Assembly: GCF_014268815.2 (NCBI RefSeq)
Contig: NZ_JABWRE020000001.1
Span: 2,423,001-2,487,000, forward strand
Length of the DNA: 64,000 bases
Origin: Pseudomonas urmiensis
GTDB taxonomy: Bacteria > Pseudomonadota > Gammaproteobacteria > Pseudomonadales > Pseudomonadaceae
Direction: 5' to 3'
Positions 36,527 to 45,912 of the stretch are shown here, piece after piece. The translations under genes were made by a program, and so were the position numbers. How positions within the stretch are numbered: the stretch's first letter is position 1; each line of letters begins with the position of its first letter. The notes below the pieces were generated by a model. It saw nothing but the letters and a program-made list of their open reading frames with translations, did not search any database and had not been told where the DNA came from.

Positions 36527-36727
36527 TCATTCGCTCGGCTGGCGCTTGGCGTTTTTCTTGACGATGGCTTTCAACCGCACAGCCGCTCGCTGCACGGTGG
36601 CCATCTTTTCCGGGCGTTTCATTGCACGCCATTTGCGGATCTCGTCCCGGCTTCGACCACAGCTCACGCACAGCTCGCTGTTGAGCTGGCACAGCGAGAC
36701 GCAGGGGTTGTCGATGTCTTTGGCCAT
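36527..36727 (-). CDS. DUF1289 small Cys-rich protein
   Basis: A 66-residue protein with the DUF1289 pattern: DNPCVSLCQLNSELCVSCGRSRDEIRKWRAM, four or five cysteines that may hold a metal, then a basic tail. ATG 36727 follows CAGGAGCAAGCCC. Many family members sit singly in proteobacterial genomes; function unknown. It lies downstream of the urease operon on the same strand, separated by a hairpin. Confidence 0.85.
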   Translation of the reverse strand: MAKDIDNPCVSLCQLNSELCVSCGRSRDEIRKWRAMKRPEKMATVQRAAVRLKAIVKKNAKRQPSE

Positions 36728-36782
36728 GGGCTTGCTCCTGAGCGGGCGCAGATCATACCTCAAGCGCGTTGCTGCGGGGGCT

Positions 36783-36824
36783 GTCGCCCCTCATCGCAGG
36801 ACACGTCACAGCGATGAGGGCGAC
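36783..36824. terminator. Hairpin after the urease operon
   Basis: Arms GTCGCCCCTCATCGC (36783-36797) and GCGATGAGGGCGAC (36811-36824) pair with one bulged base, 27 bp beyond the ureG stop. There is no T-run on the minus strand, so termination efficiency is uncertain. Confidence 0.5.
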
Positions 36825-36850
36825 TGGTGGTCAGCCATGGCACTGCGACG

Positions 36851-37477
36851 TCAAGAACTTCTGACCCCCAGCATCCCGCGCTCGACGATGAAATCGATCA
36901 CCGCCTGCAACCCCTCGCCCTTCTTCAGGTTACTGAAGGTCCAAGGCCGCTGCGGGCGCATGCGCTGGGTATCACGCTCCATCACTTCCAACGAAGCGCC
37001 AACATAGGGCGCCAGGTCGGTCTTGTTGATTACCAGGAAGTCCGACTTGGTAATCCCCGGGCCACCTTTACGTGGGATCTTCTCACCCTCGGCAACGTCG
37101 ATCACGTAGATGGTCAGGTCGGCCAGCTCCGGGCTGAAGGTGGCACTGAGGTTGTCACCGCCGCTCTCGACGAAGATCACCTCAAGGTTGCCGAACTTGC
37201 GCGCCAAGGCCTCCACTGCGGCCAGGTTCATCGAGGCATCCTCGCGAATCGCGGTGTGCGGGCAGCCGCCGGTCTCTACCCCGACGATACGCTCAGGCTC
37301 AAGGGCACCGGCCTCGGTAAGAATGCGCTGATCTTCCTTGGTGTAGATGTCATTGGTCACCACGGCGATCTGGTAGTGATCGCGCATGGCCTTGCACAGC
37401 GCTTCGAGCAGCGCGGTCTTGCCGGATCCTACCGGGCCGCCGACACCGACGCGCAGGGGTTGCTGATAGCTTTGCAT
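36851..37477 (-). CDS. ureG: Urease accessory GTPase UreG
   Basis: A 208-residue SIMIBI-class GTPase that drives nickel delivery to urease with UreE, UreF and UreD. The P-loop GPVGSGKT is at residues 14-21, the nickel-binding CPH motif at C72-H74 ([15 protein letters not shown]), ESGGDNL and the [10 protein letters not shown] base-recognition motif follow. ATG 37477 ([14 protein letters not shown]) is set by homology. It is the last gene of the urease operon, 11 bp after ureF. Confidence 0.96.
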   Translation of the reverse strand: MQSYQQPLRVGVGGPVGSGKTALLEALCKAMRDHYQIAVVTNDIYTKEDQRILTEAGALEPERIVGVETGGCPHTAIREDASMNLAAVEALARKFGNLEVIFVESGGDNLSATFSPELADLTIYVIDVAEGEKIPRKGGPGITKSDFLVINKTDLAPYVGASLEVMERDTQRMRPQRPWTFSNLKKGEGLQAVIDFIVERGMLGVRSS

Positions 37478-37488
37478 GAAGGCAGTCC

Positions 37489-38163
37489 TCAAGAACGGAA
37501 CAAACGGGTGTATTGGGTTTCATGTCGCGACGAGGCAATTGCCAGCAGCGGCAAGCCGCCACCGAGTTGCTCGTCGCTCAGGCTCAAGGCCTGGTCGAGC
37601 ACTGCGGGCAGCGCTTCACCGAGGTCGCGCAGCAGGGTCTGGGCGGCCTGCTGGCCGAACGGCACCAGCTTGACCCCAGCCATCACCGCCCCTTCCAGCC
37701 AGGCAAAGCCCAGGCCCAGGGCTAGCTGGCGTAACGGGATCGACCAGTGCACGGCCAGCCAGGCCATACCGCCCAGCTGGCTAAGCTCAAGGCTCGCTCG
37801 CCAGGCCGGGTCTTGGCCCAGCTGCCAGCCGTCGAGCATCCGCGCCAGGGCATATCCGCGCTGGCGCTCCTCAAGGCGCAGCTCGGCGGTCTCGCGGTTG
37901 GCCAGCAAGAACTGGCTCCAGCGCCCGAAGGCTTGGGCGTCATTGGCCAGGCAGGCATGGTACAGGCGCGCCAGCAGCGGCCAGTCGAGGTAGCCGAGGG
38001 TGTCGTGCAACTGCTCTCGCTGCCAGTCACAGAAGCTGGCAATGTTGCTCACCCAGCCAGCCTCGACCGCCCACTCCAGCCCTTGCGAATAGGTAAAGCC
38101 GCCCACCGGCAAGCCGGGGCTGGCCAGCTGCAGCAGGCGCAGCAGCGCCAGGTCGCTGCTCAT
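37489..38163 (-). CDS. ureF: Urease accessory protein UreF
   Basis: A 224-residue protein with the UreF opening [32 protein letters not shown] and a C-terminal [14 protein letters not shown]. UreF forms the UreD-UreF-UreG complex that activates apo-urease. The ATG at 38163 overlaps the last base of the upstream hupE/ureJ stop (TGATG). Confidence 0.94.
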   Translation of the reverse strand: MSSDLALLRLLQLASPGLPVGGFTYSQGLEWAVEAGWVSNIASFCDWQREQLHDTLGYLDWPLLARLYHACLANDAQAFGRWSQFLLANRETAELRLEERQRGYALARMLDGWQLGQDPAWRASLELSQLGGMAWLAVHWSIPLRQLALGLGFAWLEGAVMAGVKLVPFGQQAAQTLLRDLGEALPAVLDQALSLSDEQLGGGLPLLAIASSRHETQYTRLFRS

Positions 38164-38708
38164 CAACCGGCCACGACCAGCGCAGCGCCGGCCAGCAGGC
38201 CGCCGCCGAAGGCCTTCTGCAAGCCGCTATGGCGACGCAGCAGGCAACCTACGGCAAAGCCTGCCGCCAACAACAGGCCGCTGACGGTGACAAAGCCTGC
38301 ACTGAACAGCCAGAACGCACTCGGGGTCGCTTCCACACCGTGCGCCCAGCCATGGAACAAGGCGAAGATCGGCATGGCCAACGCCAGCAACAGCTGCCGA
38401 CCTGGCACCAGCAGCGCCGCGGCAGCCACCAGCAGGGAGCCGATGATCATGCTTTCCATCCCCAGCACATCACCGAACAGATGCCCCAGCACTGCGCCTG
38501 CGAACATCGCCGCCAAGGTCGCCAGCGGCAAGGCCAGGCTGCGCCGGGTCAGTGCCGCCAGCACGCCGGTACCCAGCAGCATCAGCAAGTGATCGAGGCC
38601 CGTCAGCGGATGCAGCAAGCCATCGTGCAGCGGGTTGCTGTCGTGGCCAGGGTGGGCGAAAGCCGGTACGGCGACCAGCAGTAACAACAGGGCAAGGCTT
38701 TTTTTCAT
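38163..38708 (-). CDS. ureJ: HupE/UreJ-family nickel permease
   Basis: A 181-residue membrane protein with a signal-like N-terminus (MKKSLALLLLLVAVPAFA) followed by HPGHDSNPLHDGLLHPLTGLDHLLMLLGTGVLAA, the HupE/UreJ signature in which HPxTGxDH is thought to bind nickel. About six further hydrophobic segments, including FALFHGWAHGVE. In an operon with urease genes the likely role is nickel entry or supply. Overlaps ureF by one base and lies 10 bp after ureE. Confidence 0.9.
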   Translation of the reverse strand: MKKSLALLLLLVAVPAFAHPGHDSNPLHDGLLHPLTGLDHLLMLLGTGVLAALTRRSLALPLATLAAMFAGAVLGHLFGDVLGMESMIIGSLLVAAAALLVPGRQLLLALAMPIFALFHGWAHGVEATPSAFWLFSAGFVTVSGLLLAAGFAVGCLLRRHSGLQKAFGGGLLAGAALVVAG

Positions 38709-38718
38709 TGATGTTTCC

Positions 38719-39210
38719 TCAGGAATGGGCAGGCAGGCGCACGAACGGATGATCGTTGCCATGGCTGTGGCTGTGGCTATGCGGCGCGCTCTGGTAGGCA
38801 CCTGCTTCCGGTTCGAATGGCGCCTGCTCGGCGTCCACGCTCAGGCCAAGGCCGCGCACCATGTCATCGAGTACATAGTCATGCTGATAGCGCAGCAGCC
38901 CGGCTTCGATCTGCAGTGGCACATGGCGGTTACCCAGATGATAGGCAGCGCGAGCCAGCAGCAAAGGGTCGCTGCAGCGCACCGTGGATACCGCCTCTGG
39001 CGCGGCCACCACACGCACGACCTGGCTGCCGTCGGCGTCAGCGAGCAGCTCGCCACCGCGCAGCAGATGACCGCGTTCGAGCATCAGCCCGGCCTCGCGG
39101 CCATCGTCGAGGGTGACACGCAGGCGGCTCTTGATACGGCTGTCGACATCCAAGGTGACGCTAGCGGTCACCGTCGCGGCATCGGCGATGCGTCGGGTCA
39201 GGACAATCAT
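38719..39210 (-). CDS. ureE: Urease nickel metallochaperone UreE
   Basis: A 163-residue protein. The N-terminal peptide-binding domain begins MIVLTRRIADAATVTASVTL with the RxRVxLDDG-like RLRVTLDDGREAGLML; the C-terminal metal-binding domain contains AAYHLGNRHVPLQIE and ends in the short His-rich tail PHSHSHSHGNDH, which adds nickel sites. ATG 39210 is fixed by homology, 10 bp after ureC. Confidence 0.95.
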   Translation of the reverse strand: MIVLTRRIADAATVTASVTLDVDSRIKSRLRVTLDDGREAGLMLERGHLLRGGELLADADGSQVVRVVAAPEAVSTVRCSDPLLLARAAYHLGNRHVPLQIEAGLLRYQHDYVLDDMVRGLGLSVDAEQAPFEPEAGAYQSAPHSHSHSHGNDHPFVRLPAHS

Positions 39211-39220
39211 GCTTGCTCCT

Positions 39221-40920
<1,700 letters not shown>

Positions 40921-40924
<4 letters not shown>

Positions 40925-41238
40925 AGCCTGCCCTCCAGCGCGCCCATCACCTTGCCCTGGAAGCCATACACCTCTCGCTTGCCAGCGTAGGCCACCAACT
41001 GCACGGTGCGCGCCTGGCCAGGTTCGAAGCGCACCGCGGTGCCGGCCGGTATGTCCAGGCGAAAGCCGAGGGTCGGCTCACGCTCGAACACCAGCGCGTC
41101 GTTGACTTCATAGAAGTGGTAGTGCGAACCGACCTGCACCGGTCGGTCGCCATGGTTGGCGACGCTGACGCTGACCGTGGCACGGCCTACATTGAGTTCG
41201 ATATCGCCGGCGGCGACCTGGATTTCTCCGGGGATCAT
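40921..41238 (-). CDS. ureB: Urease beta subunit UreB
   Basis: A 105-residue structural subunit with [33 protein letters not shown] and [16 protein letters not shown], the standard UreB motifs. It overlaps ureC by 4 bp and follows ureA by 10 bp. Confidence 0.97.
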
Positions 41239-41248
41239 GCGGGGCTCC

Positions 41249-41551
41249 TTAGACGATAGGGTCGTGAACGGTGACGAGCTTGGTGCCGTCGGGAAAGGTC
41301 GCCTCGACCTGGACGTCGTGGATCATCTCGGGTACGCCGTCCATGACCTGGTCACGCCTGAGCACTTCACGCCCCAGGCTCATCAACTCGGCGACACTGC
41401 GCCCGTCCCGCGCGCCCTCCATCACTGCCGCGCTGATCAACGCCACCGCTTCCGGGTAGTTGAGCTTCAAGCCGCGGCCCAGACGGCGCTCGGCCAGCAG
41501 CGCGGCGGTGAACAACAGCAGTTTGTCTTTCTCTCTTGGGGTCAGCTCCAC
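41249..41551 (-). CDS. ureA: Urease gamma subunit UreA
   Basis: A 100-residue subunit with [45 protein letters not shown] and [28 protein letters not shown], the full-length family pattern. The start is a GTG at 41551, preceded by GAGAGACGCC; no in-frame ATG would preserve the conserved N-terminus. It follows ureD by 10 bp. Confidence 0.97.
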   Translation of the reverse strand: MELTPREKDKLLLFTAALLAERRLGRGLKLNYPEAVALISAAVMEGARDGRSVAELMSLGREVLRRDQVMDGVPEMIHDVQVEATFPDGTKLVTVHDPIV

Positions 41552-41561
41552 GGCGTCTCTC

Positions 41562-42395
41562 TCAGGTAGCCCAGATGCGCGGCGGGCATGGCGCCAGGCC
41601 GAGAACGGCCGGGCGCAGCACATGCCAGAGGCGCTGCAGGGTGTGTTGCAGATGTTGGTTGTCGTGATCGAGCAGGCGGATCACCAGTAACTGACCGAGC
41701 AGGGTCGCGCCTGCTGGGTTGGCGAGCTGCTCCAATTCGGCGCGGACCTGCTCGAGCAGGGCCTGGTCGGCCGGGGCCGCGCAGAAGGTCGCGAGCAATG
41801 GATGCTCGGCAACTTTTGCCAGGCGCCCGCCTTCGATGCGCAGGCGCTCGTGCAGGCCCGGATCATCCGCCAGCTCGATGCGCAGGCGGCTGTCCAGCGC
41901 ACCTTGGCTGAAGCGCTCGTTCATCACCGGCCGGCCCAGGCACAGGGTCTCCCAGGCCAGCAGCCGGGCACCGGGTTCAAGGGTAAAGCGGCTATCGAGG
42001 CTGGCCCTGGCGCCGGAGAAGAAGATGCTGTCTTGTGGCAGCCACTCCAAGGTGCTGCCCGCCGCCAGGTGAAAGTGCTGCGTAAGCCGCGCGGTGGGCC
42101 CGATGCTGCGATAGAACTTGCTGGCTCCCGGCATGGTGAGCAGTGCATGACTGCCAGGTTCGAGCTGGATATCCAGCTCCAGGCGGTCACCCGCGACGAT
42201 GCCCCCGGGCGGATGCAGGATGTACACATGGCACGGTGCACCTTCTGGGTAGAACGGGCGCTGCACCAAAAGAGGTCCAAAATGCTTGCGCGCACCAAGG
42301 CGGGTCACCCCATCGCGCTCGACGAAGCGCAACTGCAGGTGGGCGCTCCAACCCGCGTCCTGTTCGATTTTCTCTGGTTGTTCCGCCTGCAACAT
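41562..42395 (-). CDS. ureD: Urease accessory protein UreD
   Basis: A 277-residue chaperone that heads the operon. Family segments include [52 protein letters not shown] and [12 protein letters not shown]. UreD binds apo-urease and recruits UreF and UreG. Start ATG 42395; the operon promoter must lie in the gap beyond it. Confidence 0.95.
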   Translation of the reverse strand: MLQAEQPEKIEQDAGWSAHLQLRFVERDGVTRLGARKHFGPLLVQRPFYPEGAPCHVYILHPPGGIVAGDRLELDIQLEPGSHALLTMPGASKFYRSIGPTARLTQHFHLAAGSTLEWLPQDSIFFSGARASLDSRFTLEPGARLLAWETLCLGRPVMNERFSQGALDSRLRIELADDPGLHERLRIEGGRLAKVAEHPLLATFCAAPADQALLEQVRAELEQLANPAGATLLGQLLVIRLLDHDNQHLQHTLQRLWHVLRPAVLGLAPCPPRIWAT

Positions 42396-42831
42396 CCTGC
42401 GGCCCCTGCAAATCCGTGGCGCTATGGCCGGTTATGAGGGTCGGGGGTAGCAGCGAAGATGCTTTACCAGCCTGACCACTCGATCAAATTCGATGGCTGG
42501 ATATAGCAGGTTGCGGGCCAACTACGCAGGTGAATGATTGTGAAACTGTTTGCGCAGATGCTCTGGCATCGAGCACCTGCGCCTTGGCGCACAATCGCAG
42601 GGCGATAGATTGCTCCGATACGGTGCCCGCGATGCGTCCATTCCTGTCCCCCCAGATGAAATAGAGAAACTTCCTACACCCTTTTGGGAAGGCAAAAATA
42701 TCACTGAGAAATGCTTCTTCGTTAGTGTCGGGACTTGAGCCCGAGGCAGCCCATTTCCCTGCGTGGCTGTTAGCGCACAACCCGCGAATCTGCCCAATGG
42801 ATGGCCGCTTCCCAGCAGACAAGGACTTCTC
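42396..42831. other. 436-bp gap between the urease operon and the T6SS island
   Basis: Divergent intergenic region that should contain the ureD promoter and the vgrG promoter. No convincing gene was found; short frames on both strands encode nothing recognised. The stretch about 42610-42730 is lower in GC than the flanks (for example GGCAAAAATATCACTGAG) and may be a recombination seam at the left edge of the accessory island. The vgrG ribosome site is AAGGA, about 8 bp before its ATG. Confidence 0.5.
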
Positions 42832-45024
42832 ATGCCCCGCCAATCCGATCTTCGCTACAGCTTGCAAACCTTGGTCGGCGACGCCGCATTCGAGGTGGTC
42901 TCGTTCACCCTCGATGAAGCCCTGAGCACCCCGTTCAAGCTCAACCTGGAGCTGGTCAGCGCCGACGCCGACGTCGACTTTGCCCAGTTGCTCGACCAGC
43001 CTGTGCTGTTCACCATTTGGCACGGCCCACGCCCGGTGCGCTACGTGCACGGCCTGGTCAGCAGCTTCAGCCAGGGTGACAGCGGCTTCTCTCGCACCCG
43101 CTACCAGGCGCTGGTCGAACCGCAGCTGGCCCGCGCCAGCCTGCGCTCGAACTGGCGTATCTTCCAGCAAAAGACCGTGCCGCAAATCCTTGAACTGATG
43201 TTCCAGGCCCAGCGGCTGAGCAACGTCAGCCTGGTGGCCTGTTTCGACCATCAGGTTCGCGAATTCTGTGTCCAGGCCGGTGAAACCGACCTCGACTTCC
43301 TGTCCCGCCTGGCCGCCGAAGAAGGCTTTATCTACAGCTTCGAGCACAGCGCCACCGGCCATCAACTGATCATCACCGACCGCCTGCTGGAGATGGGCCT
43401 GATCAGCCGCAGCGTGATCAAGGCCGAAGACGACGATGAAGGCTTTGTCGATGACGTCGAAACGCCCGACGCCGACCCCATCGCCGTGCTCTACCAGCCC
43501 AACGGCGGCGGCGATCAGGCCAAACCCGCCCTGCACCGCTTTCGCTACAGCGAACAGGTGCGCAGCGCCCGCCAGGTGCAGCGCGACTACAGCTTCAAGC
43601 ACCCCGCCTATCGCCAGGAGCATGCCGCCACTGCCAGCGACCTGCAGCACCAGTCCCCGGCCTACGAGCGCTTCGACTATCCCGGACGCTACAAGCGGGA
43701 TGTGGTCGGCAAGCCGTTCACCCACAACCGCCTCACCGCCTTGCGCCACGATGCACGCATCGCCCAGGTCGAAGGCGACGATGTGCGCCTGCAACCGGGC
43801 TTGAGTTTCAACCTGATCGACCACCCGCGTGAAGACCTCAACGCCCACTGGCGGGTGATCGGCGTGCACCACGAGGGCTGCCAGTTCACCAGCCTGCAGC
43901 AAGAGGCGGTGGGCGCCGACCAGGGCACCCGCTACCTGCAACAGGCGACGCTGATTCCCGGGCGCATCGAGTGGAAACCCGCCCTGCTGCCCAAGCCGCA
44001 TATCGACGGCCCGCACATGGCCACCGTGGTCGGCCCGGCCAACGAGCAGATCTATTGCGATGAATGGGGCCGGGTCAAGGTCAGCTTCCCCTGGGACCGC
44101 GACAGCCAGGAAAATGAGTTCAGCTCGTGCTGGGTGCGCGTCTCGCAAGGCTGGGCCGGCGGCAGCTGGGGCGCGATGGCCATCCCACGGATCGGCCAGG
44201 AAGTGATCATCCACTACGTCAATGCCGACCCCGACCAGCCGCTGATCACCGGCCGCACCTACTGCGCCAACCAGCTACCGCCGTACGAGCTGCCCAAGCA
44301 CAAGACGCGCATGACCATCAAAAGCCAGACCCACAAGGGCCAAGGTTTCAATGAGCTGCGTTTCGAGGATGAGCTGGGGCATGAGGAGGTGTTCATTCAT
44401 GCGCAGAGGGATCAGAACAACCACGTCAAGCACAACCAAACTACCTTCGTCGGCAACGACCGCAGCGAACGGGTCGAGCATGACGAAACGGTCTCGATTG
44501 GCAATGACCGCCGCGAAGACGTTGGCCGCGATGAGTCCGTCAGCATTGGCCAAAACCGCCTGCATGAAATCAGCAATGACGACAGCCTGACCATCGGCCG
44601 CACGCAGACCATTGTCACCGGCCAGGATCGGATCGAAACGGTCGGCAATCACCGCCAGGACAAAACCACCGCCAATCACTCGGTGGAAATTGGCGGCCAT
44701 CTGCAGCAACAGGTGGCCGGCCATGTCGAGCTACGTGCAGGCCAAGCGATCAAGCAGCAGACCCAGGTGTTTGACATTGAAGTCGCCGACAGCCTGACCA
44801 TCAAGAGCCCAGGCGGATTGCTTCGACTCGATGGCGCCGGCATTACCCTCGAGGGCGTGGCCATCACTATCAAAGGCCCGGTGGCGCAAAACGCTACCGG
44901 CAGCAGCAACGCGTTTGCCATCGACGGCGCGCCAGTGGTAGGCGAGCCGATATGCGTCAGTTGCCTGCTCAAAGCCATCCAAGAGGGCCGTAGCGTAGTG
45001 CGCATGGAAGGAGCCGGCCAATGA
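42832..45024 (+). CDS. vgrG: Type VI secretion tip protein VgrG
   Basis: A 730-residue spike protein. Residues 1 to about 380 form the gp27-like base (DLRYSLQTLVGDAAFEVVSFTLDEALSTPFKLNLEL, then GETDLDFLSRLAAEEGFIYSFEH), followed by the gp5 OB-fold (IYCDEWGRVKVSFPWDRD, SCWVRVSQGWAGG, IPRIGQEVIIHYVN) and the needle with the TMTI-like NELRFEDELGHEEVFIHAQRD and repeated GNDR/VG beta-helix units to about 640. The C-terminus is short, without a fused effector, so cargo would attach through the DUF4123 adaptor next door. ATG 42832 is fixed by homology. Its stop overlaps the next start. Confidence 0.95.
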   Translation: MPRQSDLRYSLQTLVGDAAFEVVSFTLDEALSTPFKLNLELVSADADVDFAQLLDQPVLFTIWHGPRPVRYVHGLVSSFSQGDSGFSRTRYQALVEPQLARASLRSNWRIFQQKTVPQILELMFQAQRLSNVSLVACFDHQVREFCVQAGETDLDFLSRLAAEEGFIYSFEHSATGHQLIITDRLLEMGLISRSVIKAEDDDEGFVDDVETPDADPIAVLYQPNGGGDQAKPALHRFRYSEQVRSARQVQRDYSFKHPAYRQEHAATASDLQHQSPAYERFDYPGRYKRDVVGKPFTHNRLTALRHDARIAQVEGDDVRLQPGLSFNLIDHPREDLNAHWRVIGVHHEGCQFTSLQQEAVGADQGTRYLQQATLIPGRIEWKPALLPKPHIDGPHMATVVGPANEQIYCDEWGRVKVSFPWDRDSQENEFSSCWVRVSQGWAGGSWGAMAIPRIGQEVIIHYVNADPDQPLITGRTYCANQLPPYELPKHKTRMTIKSQTHKGQGFNELRFEDELGHEEVFIHAQRDQNNHVKHNQTTFVGNDRSERVEHDETVSIGNDRREDVGRDESVSIGQNRLHEISNDDSLTIGRTQTIVTGQDRIETVGNHRQDKTTANHSVEIGGHLQQQVAGHVELRAGQAIKQQTQVFDIEVADSLTIKSPGGLLRLDGAGITLEGVAITIKGPVAQNATGSSNAFAIDGAPVVGEPICVSCLLKAIQEGRSVVRMEGAGQ

Positions 45025-45902
45025 ATGATGCTTTCAGAGACGCCCTGTTCACGCCTTTGCGCGAGTCTTCGCAGTATCGCCTGGCCGCGATCGTCGAGCT
45101 CGGTCGGCTCAGCGAACAAGGGCGAGAACGGCTCGCGAGCAAATGCCCAGGCAGGCTGTGGTCGCTTTTGCAGCAGAGCGATTTCAAAAACCTGCTATCG
45201 GTGTCCCCCTGCCTGTGTGTGCCGCGCGAGGGCGCCAGCCTGGAAGGCCAGTGGGACTTTTTCTGGATGCTCAATGAACTTGCCATGCAAGGCATCTGTG
45301 GCTGGATCGTCAGCAAACTGCCGGCCGCAGCGTTGCTTGAGCACCTCGGCCAAGCCAACATCGTGCGGGCTGCCGATGGCCATCGCTACCTGCTGCGCTA
45401 TCACACCGAACACAGCCTGAAAGTGCTGCATGCACGCCGGGATCTGCCAGACATCGCGCACTGGCTGGCACCTATCCATAGCTGGTGGGTGCCCTATCCA
45501 GATCATCAAAAACAATCCTGGCAGTGCCTGAGCGGAGGTGACCTGCCTGCCGGCAAGCGCCTGTCTGGCCTGGCGCTTGACCAGGCGTGCTGGCATGCAC
45601 TCAGCGGTGAACCGCTTAGCCAGCGCCTTGCCGAGCAACTCAAAAGCACACTGGCCGCCAGCGGTATGCCTGCCCGTTGTCACGGCGTGCGCCTTGGGCT
45701 TGCCCAACACCATCTTGCTCAAGCGCGCGCCGCCGGCCTGACCCGGCAAGCGGACTTGATCACCTATGTCAATTGCATGGCTATCCACGAGAGCACCTTG
45801 AAAACCTGCGCTGCATGGCAGCACGCCTTGGATCAAGCCCTTGCCAATACCCGCCTGCTCGCCGACGCCCTGGCCCAGGCGGACATTCAATCGCTGCTGT
45901 AA
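45021..45902 (+). CDS. DUF4123 T6SS effector adaptor (Tap/TEC)
   Basis: A 293-residue cytoplasmic protein of the DUF4123 family. These adaptors load a specific effector onto the VgrG encoded beside them. The family pattern is visible in CPGRLWSLLQQSDFKNLLSVSPCL, LEGQWDFFWMLNELAMQGICGWIVSKLP and the FRYHTEHSL-like LLRYHTEHSLKVL near residue 130. The ATG overlaps the vgrG stop (ATGA) and the effector gene follows 10 bp downstream, a gene order that predicts VgrG-adaptor-effector pairing. Confidence 0.88.
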   Translation: MNDAFRDALFTPLRESSQYRLAAIVELGRLSEQGRERLASKCPGRLWSLLQQSDFKNLLSVSPCLCVPREGASLEGQWDFFWMLNELAMQGICGWIVSKLPAAALLEHLGQANIVRAADGHRYLLRYHTEHSLKVLHARRDLPDIAHWLAPIHSWWVPYPDHQKQSWQCLSGGDLPAGKRLSGLALDQACWHALSGEPLSQRLAEQLKSTLAASGMPARCHGVRLGLAQHHLAQARAAGLTRQADLITYVNCMAIHESTLKTCAAWQHALDQALANTRLLADALAQADIQSLL

Positions 45903-45912
45903 GGACGCTCAG

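Noticed and set aside
42690..42760. Possible tRNA-like 3' end (GGGCTCAAGTCCC on the minus strand)
   Set aside because: Only a T-arm-like stretch is visible; no acceptor, D or anticodon arms could be paired, so no tRNA or att site is claimed.
42484..44214. 576-codon open frame on the minus strand
   Set aside because: Antisense to vgrG; no protein motifs, and its C-terminal part in the 42.5-42.7 kb gap also matches nothing I recognise.
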